A DNA stretch of 64,000 bases from Zopfochytrium polystomum (lineage: Eukaryota > Chytridiomycota > Chytridiomycetes > Chytridiales > Chytridiaceae): the NCBI GenBank assembly GCA_025765615.1, contig JAIVFJ010000328.1, positions 1 to 64,000 of the forward strand, read 5' to 3'. The notes under the pieces are model-generated. The model saw only the letters and a list, made by a program, of their open reading frames with translations, had not been told where the DNA came from and did not search any database. The first letter of the stretch is position 1, and the number at the start of each line of letters is the position of its first letter. Positions 32,668 through 42,723 of this stretch are shown one piece after another. Both the position numbers and the translations under genes were made by a program.

Positions 32668-33888
32668 ATGACGACACCGGGCGATCAGGCGGGTTCGCTT
32701 CCGCCGCCGCCGCCGGCCCCGGTCGCCCTCGAGATCCTCGCCCACCTTCCCCCGCACCCGGACCGCTTCCGTCTCGCGACCCTCCTCCGCCTCTCGCGCG
32801 CCCAGGTCGATGCTCTCCACGCCATCCACCGCTGCCCAATGGACACCGCCAGCATCCGCGGCGACCTGGCCCTGCTCGACTTTCTTTTAAACTCGCACGC
32901 TGTTGCGGCTGCGCCGGCCGGCTCCACACTCACCACCCCCCCCAGCGACGACGGATCCAGGGTAACGAACCCCGCCACTGCCAAGAGCTCGTCGTACTCC
33001 TCCGCCGCGATCGACCACGCAAGCGAAGCTGGCCACGTCGCCGTGCTCGACTGGTGGCTCCACCGCAGCAACCTGCCGCTGCTGTACACCAGCGCCGCCG
33101 TCAACGGCGCCAGCGCCAACGGCCACATCCCCGTCCTCGACTGGTGGCTCCGCAACTTTCGTCTCGGCCTGGTCCAGCTTCGGTACTCGAACACCGCCGT
33201 CAACGCCGCCAGCGCGAACGGCCGCATCGACGTCCTGCAGTGGTGGAAAGTCGCCGCGGCGGGTGACGATGGCGTCGTGCTCAAGTACTCTGAGAGCGCG
33301 CTGGACGATGCCAGCGAGCACGGACGGGTCGACGTGCTCCAGTGGTGGCGCGACAGCGGGCTAGAGATGCTCTTCTCGAGCGACGCCGTCGGCGTGGCGA
33401 GCTACGGCGGGCACATTGAGGTGCTCGAGTGGTGGCGCGAGTACGGCGCCGCCGTCGGAAAGGGCGGGTTCTCATACTCGAGCGACGCCATGGATGCCGC
33501 CAGCGAACGGGGGCACGTCCACGTCCTCGAGTGGTGGAAGTCCCGTTCGCGCGCGCCGCTTTCTTACACGGACCTCGCTATGGACGGCGCCAGCGGAAGC
33601 GGCCGCATTGCCGTCCTCGAGTGGTGGAAGAGAAGCGGGCTCGAGCTCAAGTACTCGGTCGGCGCGATGCACGCCGCGACGTCGAGGTGCATGATCGACG
33701 TGCTGCAGTGGTGGAAAGACAGCGGATTGGAAATGCGCTACCGGGGCTACATGCTCAAGTGGTGCCTCCCAATGACGGCGCAGAAGCTTGCTGAAACGGT
33801 GCGGTGGTGGAGGGAGCAAGGGGTGGCGATCGAGAGCTCCGGAAACCCGAGGCAGCATTGGTACGAGGTTGACGAGGAGGACAATTAA
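32668..33888 (+). CDS. WW-type ankyrin-like repeat protein
   Basis: A single exon encodes 406 residues. After a Pro-rich start comes a helical segment (EILAHLPPHPDRFRLATLLR) that resembles a degenerate F-box. From about residue 110 there are nine or ten repeats of about 30-35 residues on the pattern 'xYSsxAxdxASexGhvxVLxWW': ASEAGHVAVLDWW, ASANGHIPVLDWW, ASANGRIDVLQWW, ASEHGRVDVLQWW, ASYGGHIEVLEWW, ASERGHVHVLEWW, ASGSGRIAVLEWW. This is a divergent ankyrin repeat, known to me from chytrid fungi and some giant viruses. The role is presumably protein binding. A truncated relative follows at 34.1 kb. Confidence 0.85.
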   Translation: MTTPGDQAGSLPPPPPAPVALEILAHLPPHPDRFRLATLLRLSRAQVDALHAIHRCPMDTASIRGDLALLDFLLNSHAVAAAPAGSTLTTPPSDDGSRVTNPATAKSSSYSSAAIDHASEAGHVAVLDWWLHRSNLPLLYTSAAVNGASANGHIPVLDWWLRNFRLGLVQLRYSNTAVNAASANGRIDVLQWWKVAAAGDDGVVLKYSESALDDASEHGRVDVLQWWRDSGLEMLFSSDAVGVASYGGHIEVLEWWREYGAAVGKGGFSYSSDAMDAASERGHVHVLEWWKSRSRAPLSYTDLAMDGASGSGRIAVLEWWKRSGLELKYSVGAMHAATSRCMIDVLQWWKDSGLEMRYRGYMLKWCLPMTAQKLAETVRWWREQGVAIESSGNPRQHWYEVDEEDN

Positions 33889-34072
33889 TGCGATTGGATT
33901 TGAATCGAAACTATCAGGAGACGGACCGAGGAAGAGGTACGAATTGACAGCGCAAACCAAGACAAAGGGGACTCTGGTGTTGGGGAAGCTGCTCTGTGTT
34001 TAGTTTTCGCTGCTATTAAATAGACTAGCGTAGTTCCATCGATTTTTCGTATTCCACCATTCTCAGCCAATC

Positions 34073-34435
34073 ATGCTCCTGATCTCGGATGCTGTCATCT
34101 CCATCTGCCACTCACTCATCGCAATCAACGCCGCGATGGATGCCTTCTACCTCTCCACCCTCGATCGGCTGCCCTTCCTCCAAGCCGAGCCCATCCGCGC
34201 CTCCACCTCACGCCAAGGCAGCACCGAACTCCTGCTTGGATTGAAGTATTCTTCGCGCTCCATGGAGCTGGTTGAGTCAGAAAAAATCAAGCGGTGGTGG
34301 AAAGAGTCCTGGGATCCCTCGTGTACTCTCGCGCGCACGAAGATGGATTTTTCCAGCTTCACCGGGAAAAGCAAGCAGCTGCAGGGAAACGGTAACAAGC
34401 TCGAGGTATGGATCACGCCTCAGGGGTTTCCGTGA
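34073..34435 (+). pseudogene. Truncated relative of the WW-ankyrin gene (probable relic)
   Basis: An open stretch of 120 codons. Only LGLKYSSRSMELVESEKIKRWWKES resembles one WW-repeat unit of the upstream gene (LELKYSVGAMHAATSRCMIDVLQWWKDS); the rest has no pattern. Best read as a decayed partial duplicate. A short functional protein cannot be excluded. Confidence 0.4.
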
Positions 34436-34847
34436 GGATTTGCACGACGTTATGTACGGCCGGCGGTGTAAATCACGCCCATTGATAGTTTTCCGCATTT
34501 TTCATTGGTTTTTTCCAAACCCACGCACGGATCAAGAGAGTGAATTAAAAAACTTGAAAGACTTCCCCGCTTTCGCCAGTGCCCCCTTTCGACTGTCCCA
34601 CTTCTTCGTCGTCGTTGCTGCAAAGCAACTGCACGGTGGAGGCAATGACTCTTGAGCTCCACTGCTCCACCGAGACGCCGGTACTGCCTTTAGTGTCGTT
34701 GAGTTTCACAGCCAGTTTGAGGGAGCGGAAAGTGAAAGAAAGTCGGCCCTCGTTTGGATGCGCTCGTTTTTTTGTTATTCTTCTTTGAGCAACACGGAAA
34801 CTTGTAGTTTGAAATTCCTCCAATTATAATGGAAGACTTGACTTATT

Positions 34848-35804
34848 TTACTTCCACTCCGATTGACCGCTTGGTAACTCTTCCAGCTGAATGTGCGTTT
34901 CGTCTTTGGCCGCCTGCCCGTGCAGGACGAAGAGGAATCCGCGACGGCGAGCCAAAAAGATGATGACGATGATCACCTCCGACAACATCAGGAGAAAGAG
35001 GTCATAAAAGATTTCGTCGATGAAGCTGTCGATGCGAATATTCAAATCCCGGGAAACGCTGTCTGCAAAGCGGACAAATCGCGAGACGGGGAACGATAAG
35101 CGTGCAAACTCCAAAGAGCCAGAGAAGAAGAACCTACAAGCCATCTCGCCGCACTGGAGGAGAGCCTGCACCATTACGGTGACGACGACTCCAGCTCCAA
35201 TGTCCGGACGCTTGTTGATGAACGTCAAGAGGGGCACAGCGCTGAGCAGGAGAAGAGCCCAGTCCGCTATATGGAGGACGACCCTCGCAGTCTCAGGGAT
35301 CTGGGTCGATGAGTAATACATTTGTCTGCGGGCGATCACCCAAGCCGCAATCACCCCGATAGCGCCAGCTACAACGACAAGGCACTCCAAAGCCGTTTGA
35401 ACCCGCCGCCTGGTGATCTCAGTGTTGAAATTTTGACTGCCGAAGGGAAATGCGACGACAGAAGGCGTTAGTGGATAGAACAAAGCAAGCAAGCTTCCTT
35501 ACATCATTGCGAAATGTCGCAGGTTGGCCGCAGTGATTGGAAGCACGGCGAGGGCGCCAAAGACGGCGTACGACTCGTAGAGTTCCACAACGTTCAGGGT
35601 GGTGAATAGCAGGAAAATGCTGGCGTAGAAGAGGATGCGCAAGACCGCCCAGGCGGTCAAGTATCCCGCGATCCATATGAGGCTAGTATTCCGTTCTTTT
35701 GCTGCGGGACGCAGGAGCACGAGACAGATGGAGATCAGGAGCGAGAGGTAGAGGGCGCCGATCAGAGTGCAGATGAGGACAGGAATCGAAAAGTCGGCGG
35801 CCAT
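34848..35804 (-). CDS. Multi-pass membrane protein, unknown function
   Basis: Exons 35804-35503 and 35436-34848 join in phase (GTAAGG...GGCAG) to 296 residues. About six or seven hydrophobic segments are visible: IPVLICTLIGALYLSLLISICLVLL, LIWIAGYLTAWAVL, ILFYASIFLLFTTL, SYAVFGALAVLPI, ALECLVVVAGAIGVIAAWVI, ADWALLLLSAVPLLTF, GAGVVVTVMVQALL and LFLLMLSEVIIVIIFLA. The N-terminus is short and likely luminal or extracellular, and the C-terminus charged (QLEELPSGQSEWK). The topology resembles seven-TM proteins, but I see no family motif. Confidence 0.8.
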
Positions 35805-36593
35805 GCTGGGGTGGGAGGGAATGAGAGTTGGGGGAGTTGATTCTTCTTGGGGGGGTCTGATTACGATGTTCTTGGTCCGCAATGATTCGTGCTCTGTCAG
35901 CTGGTAGGGAGGGGAAAGACAGACTCCCGAATTACCTAATGCGCCTTGCTGGCGGTGTCTCACCCAACATCAGCAAATCGGCGGAATGCCCAGGCAGGCA
36001 GGCCCGAGACGCATTGCCTGGGCAATCCCGATGGGTTGATTGCTGGCAGTGTCGCTGCTTGGACCGTAGGCAAAGAAAATTCCGGTGCTCGCGGAGAACG
36101 GTGCCAACAATTGCGGCTTAGCAGAGACGCCGCACGTACACTGCACTTCAGCAGGCGTCAACACGGCGGGGATTCCACGCGACTCACTTCCAAGGAGGAG
36201 TCGGATGGCTTTGCCCACACGAAGCAAGCGGATTGACCGAGTCAAGGAGATGGATAAAGAAGATCAGCTGCGAGGCAGAAAGGGACGCGCACTGAAAGAC
36301 AGCGCTGCTGTCATTTGGACGACACCGCACATACATGTAAGTATATTTACGACTTTGAGGGTCGTTTTTCGGCGAGGCGAGTGGCCTGTTTGTCCCATCC
36401 ATCTTGCATCACGCCAGATCGTCGGAGGACGCGCGGTGGTGAGTTTTGGCTACGCTTCAGGAAGCGGAGAAGCAAGAAGTCGCGGACCCGCGCTCAGGGC
36501 CAGCGCGTCTCACGTCGCTTGTCCAACGGGGTGTTCGTGCTCCACTTTCAACCTTCCGCCCACCGTTGCTTCCTTGTCAAACCGTCCATTTCG
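35805..36593. other. Divergent intergenic region
   Basis: About 790 bp between the multi-TM gene (minus) and the PPR-like gene (plus). Contains a near-duplicate 'ggcaggc...gcattgcctgggcaa' motif around 35990-36030. Nothing coding could be supported. Confidence 0.4.
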
Positions 36594-39017
36594 ATGAAGG
36601 CAATCGCGATCGCGATCGCAGTCGGATCTGCAAGCACGAAGCGATCAACGGGCCTTGCAGCGGCGGCTGCAGCAGCGGCCACTGCAGCTACGGCCTGTTC
36701 CTGTTCGCGCAGAGGCAACCCTCGATCGCCGGGTCCCTCCTTACTTCTCCTGCTGCCGTGCAGAAAGAAGTCAACTCTCGCCCGCACTCCACAAGGCCCT
36801 TCACCTTGGCTTCGAAGAGCTCCAAAGTCTCCAAATCGGTCGGATGGAAGTACCAGCCACGACGACGATGACGATGTTGACTCCGACAGCCTCTACCTAC
36901 GACCTACAAGTGCACGCAACCAATACGGCGACGACGATGAGCAGTCCGGAACGAGCCTGAAACGGCCTGGAAAGCGGCGCCCACGAGCAGCGCGGGAAGC
37001 GCCCCCGGCAGATCCCTCACCTGGCCAAATCGTTGCCCGGCTGGCCCCGAGGCAAGTCCGCGGACAGGCCGAGCCCGCGATGCTCACCAAGTCCATCGAC
37101 TTTTCGCGGTTCCGCCTGCTCTCAGGGTACGATAAGCTTGCCGTTCTGCGGCACCTGCAGTCTGTCCGCCGTGTGCACGACGCGCTCGTTGTGTACACGT
37201 TCTTGTCGACGAACCCGGTCCTGGCGGAACGCCTCTCCTACGTGGACCACCACTCAATGCTCCGACTCCTCATCAGCGATCCTGTTAGGTACCACCGCGC
37301 GATCGCCGCGATCTGGCGAGCGCCGTCTGGGGCCGCCATCGCTGCTGCGGGTGAGATGGGTTTTGCAGAGGCCATTGCGCGAGCGAACGCAGGCGAGATC
37401 GCTGGCTCCCCCGCGGGCCATCTTCCGCTCGTATCCGTAGCCCCAGAGATTCCGGATGCCGCAAAGCTGCAGCCTCAACACCAGCGAACCGCGTTCGCGT
37501 CCACGATTCCATGGACGGCAGACTCTCACGAGGCGGTGCTTGCGGTTGCCGAGCGCTGTGGCGACCGCGCGCTGGCGAAGGAGGTCTGGGCGTCGGTCGT
37601 TCGAAACGCGTTGCCCGTGTCCATTCACGCCGCGAACCGCTACATACGGATTATGTCAACAACAATCTCGGAGGCAGTGTTCCTTGGCGACCCCCGCCCC
37701 CGCCTTCCGGAAAGACCGAAAATCCGAACCGACGAGGACGAGGACGACGAAGAGGACGGCGCCAATTCGGCTGTCCGTCACACTCCCGCCCCGCCCACCG
37801 ACTCCGACCTCGCCCTCGCGAAGCAGGCGCTCGAGCAGTGGATACTCCTTCCGGCCCTGTCAGACGGGGCCGCCGCAGGAACAGCCTCCACCGCAATTGT
37901 CGCAAGCAGCGCCGGCCCGCGCGCAGTCACCCCGCCCCCCGACGCGTCCACCTACGTCCTCGCGATCGATCTGTACGCCCGTCTCCGCGACCCCGCGGCC
38001 GTCCGTGCGCTCTACACGGACTGGGTGCTCCACCCGATCCGCGGCGTCCCCCGCTTCCGCGCCGAACGCGCGCTCGCGGCGGTCGAGGCGGAGAACAGAC
38101 GCAGGGCCGCCGAGGCCGCGGACGAGTCGGCGCGTGGGTGGGCCGGCGTCGCGAGCCCAGAACTCGTGGCGCAGATCGGGGCGAGGCGGAGGGGCAAGCG
38201 GGGTGAGGCTGGCAGGTGGGTGTACACCCCGGCGGGCGACGCTGGGGAGGTTGAGGATGATGCGCGGGAGCAGAACCAGCAGGAGCCGGGGGACGTTGGG
38301 GTGGTGTTGGCGACGAGAGCTGTCGGCGCGCTGATTGATTGCGGCGACCTTGACGGCGCAGCAGCGATCGTGGAGGCGACGCTCCCTGATGGCATCGACG
38401 ACGACGCGGCGGACCCGCAGTGGTTCGCGGGCCTAACGGGGACGGCGTTCTTAAACGTTGCGCTCAAGCTCGGCGCAAGGATGGAGGCGGCAGCCGCACG
38501 TGCCGCCGCCAGCGGCGAAAGTGCGACTGAGCCGGCACCCCCGGCAGCGGGCAGCGGCGCCGCACTCTCGTCGCTTGTCTGGGCCCGCCTCGTCGGCGAC
38601 GATGCCACCGCTGCCACGACGTCGGCGCTTGTCTCCCCCGACCCGATCTCTTACGGCCGCCGCGTCGAGGCGTGCGGACGCCTCGGCGACCTCGACGGCG
38701 TCGATCGATGGCACTCGCTCGGCCTGCGCGCGTGCGATGACGCTGCCCGCGACGGCCGGCCGCGGCGCCGCGACGCCGCGCGCGCCGTCGAACGGTTCCG
38801 TGTGTCGGTGCTCGGCGCGCTGGCGGACGCCCTGCGCTGCGGGGGGCGGGACGGGGATCCGGCGAGGGTTGCCGCGGCGCGGGAGCGGTGCCGCGAGATT
38901 GTCGAAGCGTTGAGGGCGGAGGGGGGTGGGACTGTCAGGGTGCGGTTGGCGGAGAGGTTTGCGGAGGAGGTGGAGGCGGCGGCGGACGCGGTTTTAGCTG
39001 AAAGCTTCGGGTCATAA
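36594..39017 (+). CDS. PPR-like helical-repeat protein with mitochondrial-type N-terminus
   Basis: A single exon encodes 807 residues. I chose the ATG at 36594 because the following MKAIAIAIAVGSASTKRS, an Ala run and Arg/Ser-rich, acid-free sequence look like a mitochondrial presequence. A low-complexity linker with an Asp run follows. The body (about 155-800) is alpha-helical with PPR-like units: YDKLAVLRHLQSVRRVHDAL, PPDASTYVLAIDLYARLRD, PAAVRALYTDWVL, SPDPISYGRRVEACGRLGDL. Likely organellar RNA binding (inference; repeats are degenerate). The first 130 or so codons have a decayed copy at 58.45 kb. Confidence 0.65.
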   Translation: MKAIAIAIAVGSASTKRSTGLAAAAAAAATAATACSCSRRGNPRSPGPSLLLLLPCRKKSTLARTPQGPSPWLRRAPKSPNRSDGSTSHDDDDDVDSDSLYLRPTSARNQYGDDDEQSGTSLKRPGKRRPRAAREAPPADPSPGQIVARLAPRQVRGQAEPAMLTKSIDFSRFRLLSGYDKLAVLRHLQSVRRVHDALVVYTFLSTNPVLAERLSYVDHHSMLRLLISDPVRYHRAIAAIWRAPSGAAIAAAGEMGFAEAIARANAGEIAGSPAGHLPLVSVAPEIPDAAKLQPQHQRTAFASTIPWTADSHEAVLAVAERCGDRALAKEVWASVVRNALPVSIHAANRYIRIMSTTISEAVFLGDPRPRLPERPKIRTDEDEDDEEDGANSAVRHTPAPPTDSDLALAKQALEQWILLPALSDGAAAGTASTAIVASSAGPRAVTPPPDASTYVLAIDLYARLRDPAAVRALYTDWVLHPIRGVPRFRAERALAAVEAENRRRAAEAADESARGWAGVASPELVAQIGARRRGKRGEAGRWVYTPAGDAGEVEDDAREQNQQEPGDVGVVLATRAVGALIDCGDLDGAAAIVEATLPDGIDDDAADPQWFAGLTGTAFLNVALKLGARMEAAAARAAASGESATEPAPPAAGSGAALSSLVWARLVGDDATAATTSALVSPDPISYGRRVEACGRLGDLDGVDRWHSLGLRACDDAARDGRPRRRDAARAVERFRVSVLGALADALRCGGRDGDPARVAAARERCREIVEALRAEGGGTVRVRLAERFAEEVEAAADAVLAESFGS

Positions 39018-39344
39018 AAAGCCATATCAAAGCTTGGAGGGAAAAAACCTTCCCATTGTTGGCGACCGCAAAGTAGAGCCGAGCTCACTTCGAGATCGAA
39101 AAAGTTATCCCGTTCGACCCCACACCATGCTCTTTGGGTTTATGAGCATTCCTTTTTTGTGGCACCGTGAACGCGTCCAGTGACTGATCCAGCCGCGGCT
39201 CTGTCAAATGAGCCAGACCAGACAACGCGCGTCAGTTTGGCAATTTTGACGCGCGTCAGGTTTGCCAGTGAATATGTCAAGTAAAAATTGCGGGATCGAG
39301 GGGTGAGGGCAGTGCCAAATACTCACCCATTTCGGCAATCCCTG
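39018..39344. other. Intergenic, no gene recognised
   Basis: Short spacer between two plus-strand genes. It includes a duplicated 'acgcgcgtca' motif near 39225 and 39251. Confidence 0.4.
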
Positions 39345-40394
39345 ATGCACGCCACCGCCGCCGCCGCCGTCCTCAGCTTCCACGTATTCAACCCTGACGC
39401 GACGCCCGCCCACCCGGTCCTGGCCATCCACGGCATCCAGGGCCACGCCCTGCGCTGGCGGTTCCTCGCCGACGTGCAGGCCGCCCACCCCGTCTTCCCC
39501 ACCGCGCGCACCATCGTCGCCGTCGACCTGCGAGGCCACGGCGCCTCCACCCGAGACGCACCGTGGACGGTAGCCCAGCACATTCGCGACGTAGCCGCAA
39601 CGCTTGATGCCTACCGCGAGTCCTCGCCGCCCGCCACCGCCGCCGGTGCGGACTTTGCCGTCGACCTCCTTGGCCACAGCTTTGGTGGGTTTCTGTCACT
39701 CCACTTTTGGGCGGCTCACCCGGCGCTGGTCCGCACTCTCATTCTGGTCGATCCTGGGGTGAGTGAAAGACCTTGCGATTTTTAGTAGTGCAATTTTTTT
39801 TTTTTTTTTTTTTTTTTGCTTTGTTTTTAACGAGAGAATTTTTGTGCCGCTACCCTGCAGCTGAAGCTGCCCGTCCAGAAAGCTTCGGCACTCGCCGAAA
39901 GCTTCTTGGATCCGAGAAAAAATGCTTTCGACTCTGTCGAACAAGCCGCCCTCGAGCGCTCACGATCTCTTCACAAAAGCGCCCTCGCGGCCGCCGGCTG
40001 CTTCGGAAACGACGGCGTAACCCTCGTCCGACCCCATCCCGCTGTCCAGAACGACATTGAGAACCACCTCGAACAGTTCCGCGACCCGTACAACTGCAAC
40101 GCCGAAAAGTTCCGCTTCCGCTGGTCCGCCACCGCCATCATCGCCGGCATCAGCGAAGTGGCGGCGCTCGACGTGCCGAACCCGCCGCGCGACGAGGCCC
40201 CGCGGCCGGCAAAGGTGTTGCTGGTGCGAGCAGCGTTCGAAGATTATGTGCGGGAGGATATTATCGCAGATATGAAGCAGACGTTTGGAGATGACCGTTT
40301 AGTCGTTCAGTCGCTGGACTGCGGACACATGGTGTATTGGGAGGCACCCGATCAACTTGCCGACATTGTCCGCCAGTTCTGTAGCATCATTTGA
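39345..40394 (+). CDS. Alpha/beta hydrolase
   Basis: Exons 39345-39758 and 39861-40394 join in phase (GTGAGT...CTGCAG, intron with a long T-run) to 315 residues. Landmarks: HPVLAIHGIQGHALRW (oxyanion loop, about residue 28), TIVAVDLRGHGAS, the nucleophile elbow LLGHSFGGFLSL (Ser 112), RTLILVDPG, and DCGHMVYWEAPDQLADIV with catalytic His 294, typical of the Abhydrolase_1 fold. The acid is probably the Asp in AAFEDYV. Substrate unknown: esterase, epoxide-hydrolase-like or acyltransferase all remain possible. No signal peptide, so probably cytosolic. Confidence 0.88.
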
Positions 40395-40745
40395 AATCCA
40401 TGGAAATAAACGCTGAACAGTTCAAGTTCATGGTGCTTTTGGGGCAAGCCCCTGCAGAGAGTGACAGGGAGTCTGCAAGAAAGCAAAGCGGACGATGGTA
40501 TCGCAAGGAAGGGAAGGGGGGAGTGAACACGTTGGGGTGGGACTGGTTGGGACGGAGAAGCTAGATTCGCCCATTTGGTCAAAGTGCTTGGCAACTTTTT
40601 GCACTTGGAAGGAAAGGAAGAAAAAAAGTTAACAAAGCAAACACAAAAGAAAATAGTAAAAACAAGAGAAAAAAAAAAAAAAAAGAAGCACACACACACA
40701 CACGCTCTGCTTCTTGCACTTGCCACTTTTCAAATAATAATAATA
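40395..40745. other. Intergenic, AT-rich leader
   Basis: Ends in an A-rich stretch with (CA)n at about 40690-40705 and a triple 'taa' just before the next start codon. No other feature. Confidence 0.4.
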
Positions 40746-41937
40746 ATGGTCCTCTTTGCCGTGTTCGGCGTCTTTGGCGGGCTGCTGAGCTACGCGGCAC
40801 ACAGGGCGGTGGACAAGGCCAGCGAGCTCGGCCACAAGCTCATCGACAGGGCGCACTCGCTAATCGACAAGGCCGTCGACAAGGCCGCGGCTACAGTCGA
40901 GCACGCGCTGGACCGCACCGAGGCCGTGGCGAACAGGACCCTCGCCAAGTTGGGGGATTTCGGCGACAAGGCGCTGGCCGTGGTCGACAAGTGAGTGTGC
41001 GTCACCCTCCCCCTTCTTGCAACATCCCCACTAACTCGAATGAACGAGTAGGAATGCCGACAAGGTAATCGAAACAATCAACGTGCGAGCCGACCAAACC
41101 ATCAGAGTCGTCGCAAAGGGTGTCGAGGTGATCGACAGCCGAACCAACCAGGTCATCCGGACGATCGACACAAACGCCCAAACCGCCCTGGCCGTAGTCG
41201 ACCGCTTGACCGGCAAGGTCATTGAGAGAGTCGACGCGAAGGTCGGGGACGTCGTCGGCGTAATCGACAAAAATGTCGAAAAGGCGCTAGCCATCTTGGA
41301 CTCCAACACGGGACGAGTGATTGAAACCGTGGGCGGGGCCGGGGACAGGATGTTGCAAGTTGTCGGAGGATCCGTTCAAGTCGTAGAGCGAATTTCAAAC
41401 AAGGTCGTCGACGAGCTCGCCGTCGGCGTGGGACGGAGCCTCGCCGTGATCGACAAGAACACGAGCCAGGTCATCACCATGCTCGACACCAAAACGGACC
41501 GTGTCATCGAGCTCTTGGATGACAAGCTAGACAAAATCGTCTGCACCGTGGATGGCAGCATGCAGAGAACCATATTCCTTGGTATGTTCGGAATGAGCTC
41601 CCTGCAGTCGCTTGTCTACACCTTCATTCGCGCCATCCACGAGCACGTCAGGCTCGTCACCAACGGGGTGCTGTTTGTTTCCGTTGGAGTGGTTGTCTTT
41701 GTGTTCTGGATCGCCTCTAGGGATGTGACGGTTGTGGTTGGACTCCTTGCGACGTGTGGACTGGGGTTTCAAGCCTTCCATCTTACACTGTCGACCCACG
41801 CACAGAAGCTGGATGCACCGAAAACGGGCGAACTGGAAATCGTGGCGTCATTGGCAAACAAGGTGCTAGGGGGCACAGTCGCAGAGCACAGGGCCTTTTC
41901 TCAGCGTCAAGTACAGTACATGCATTTTTCTTGGTGA
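40746..41937 (+). CDS. 11-residue-repeat amphipathic protein with C-terminal membrane segments
   Basis: Exons 40746-40990 and 41052-41937 join in phase to 376 residues. A short hydrophobic start (MVLFAVFGVFGGLLSYAA) leads into charged helices and then a run of exact 11-mers, for example TNQVIRTIDTN, AQTALAVVDRL, TGKVIERVDAK, VGDVVGVIDKN, VEKALAILDSN, TSQVITMLDTK, TDRVIELLDDK, LDKIVCTVDGS. Consensus: xxxVIxxIDxN. Eleven-residue periodicity is the mark of 3-11 amphipathic helices (perilipin, synuclein, apolipoprotein, LEA proteins). Two hydrophobic segments follow: VLFVSVGVVVFVFWIA and VTVVVGLLATCGLGF. I infer a membrane- or lipid-droplet-surface protein. No family was recognised. Confidence 0.8.
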
Positions 41938-42021
41938 ATACTTCATCTATTTTTATTGCTCACCAACATGGCTTAGATCGGAAATAAACCGTCACTAAGG
42001 GCATTGGAACCTCCACCGCAA

Positions 42022-42700
42022 ATGGTGCTGAATCCCACACCGCTCAGGGTATTGGAGTATTCAGACAGCAAAAAATCCAGTATCGCTGTAGGTTACAAGG
42101 GAAACTATTATCAATTGGAAGTCCATCGTGATGACACGCTCAAGGACGTATTTGAAGAGCTCAGGCAGCTGCATGCATTGAGGGACATCAAGGGAATCCA
42201 CGTGGAAGAGTGGCCGGAATGCACAATGAACATTCGTATTCGTGAAGGTAGAGTTTTCATGTGAAGCCAGTTATTCGACTAAAAAAAGGATACCTTTCTG
42301 TCAGTCCAAGCGCAAGTCCAGGAAGTTCTTCAACAGGAGCCAACGTTTTTGTGTTTCTAAATTTCAGAGTTCATGCTCCAGTTTATCAGAGTAGTTTTGT
42401 TGTCGAACATTTCAAAAAAAAACAAAAACACTTGGCGCTGGAAGCTTGCTTCTTGCTCCATGAGAAAAAGTTTTGGCAACGAGCCCTCCACAGTCTACAT
42501 GGAACGGAAATTGGAGCACCGAGATGCCAAGGATTCTTCAGAATAATGCGGCACCGTCGCCACTCCCAGCGACATCATGTCCCACGACGCTGGACGTGGC
42601 AGAGCTTGGCGCAGAATGGCAGGAGCTGCTGAGCGGAAGCTTTACATCAAATCCAGAATGCAGAAAAATAAGTTGGCGGAATGAAATACGGTGGCGCTGA
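42022..42700 (+). CDS. Unassigned gene, exon structure unresolved
   Basis: The first part reads cleanly from ATG 42022: VLEYSDSKKSSIAVGYKGN, YYQLEVHRDDTLKDVFEELR, DIKGIHVEEWPECTMNIRIRE, then a probable donor GTAGAG at 42246. An acceptor near 42366 (TTTCAG) could lead to downstream exons; one frame there contains GNEPSTVYMERKLEHRDAKD but meets a stop. The last open stretch ends at 42700, just before the first LINE target duplication. The beginning may be an internal exon. I recognise no family. It is convergent with the large GTPase gene; the LINE at 42.7-44.7 kb separates the two 3' ends. Confidence 0.4.
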
Positions 42701-42707
42701 ATAAGAA

Positions 42708-42723
42708 CGTTTTATTTCAAACA
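42708..42723. repeat. Target-site duplication (left) of LINE copy 2
   Basis: cgttttatttcaaaca is repeated exactly at 44722-44737 and brackets the truncated LINE. On the element side it is followed by the poly(T) that corresponds to the element's 3' poly(A). Confidence 0.92.

Noticed and set aside
42470..42640. VTC-domain fragment suggested by VYMERKLEHRDA
   Set aside because: One short resemblance, in a frame with a stop, without the other VTC landmarks.
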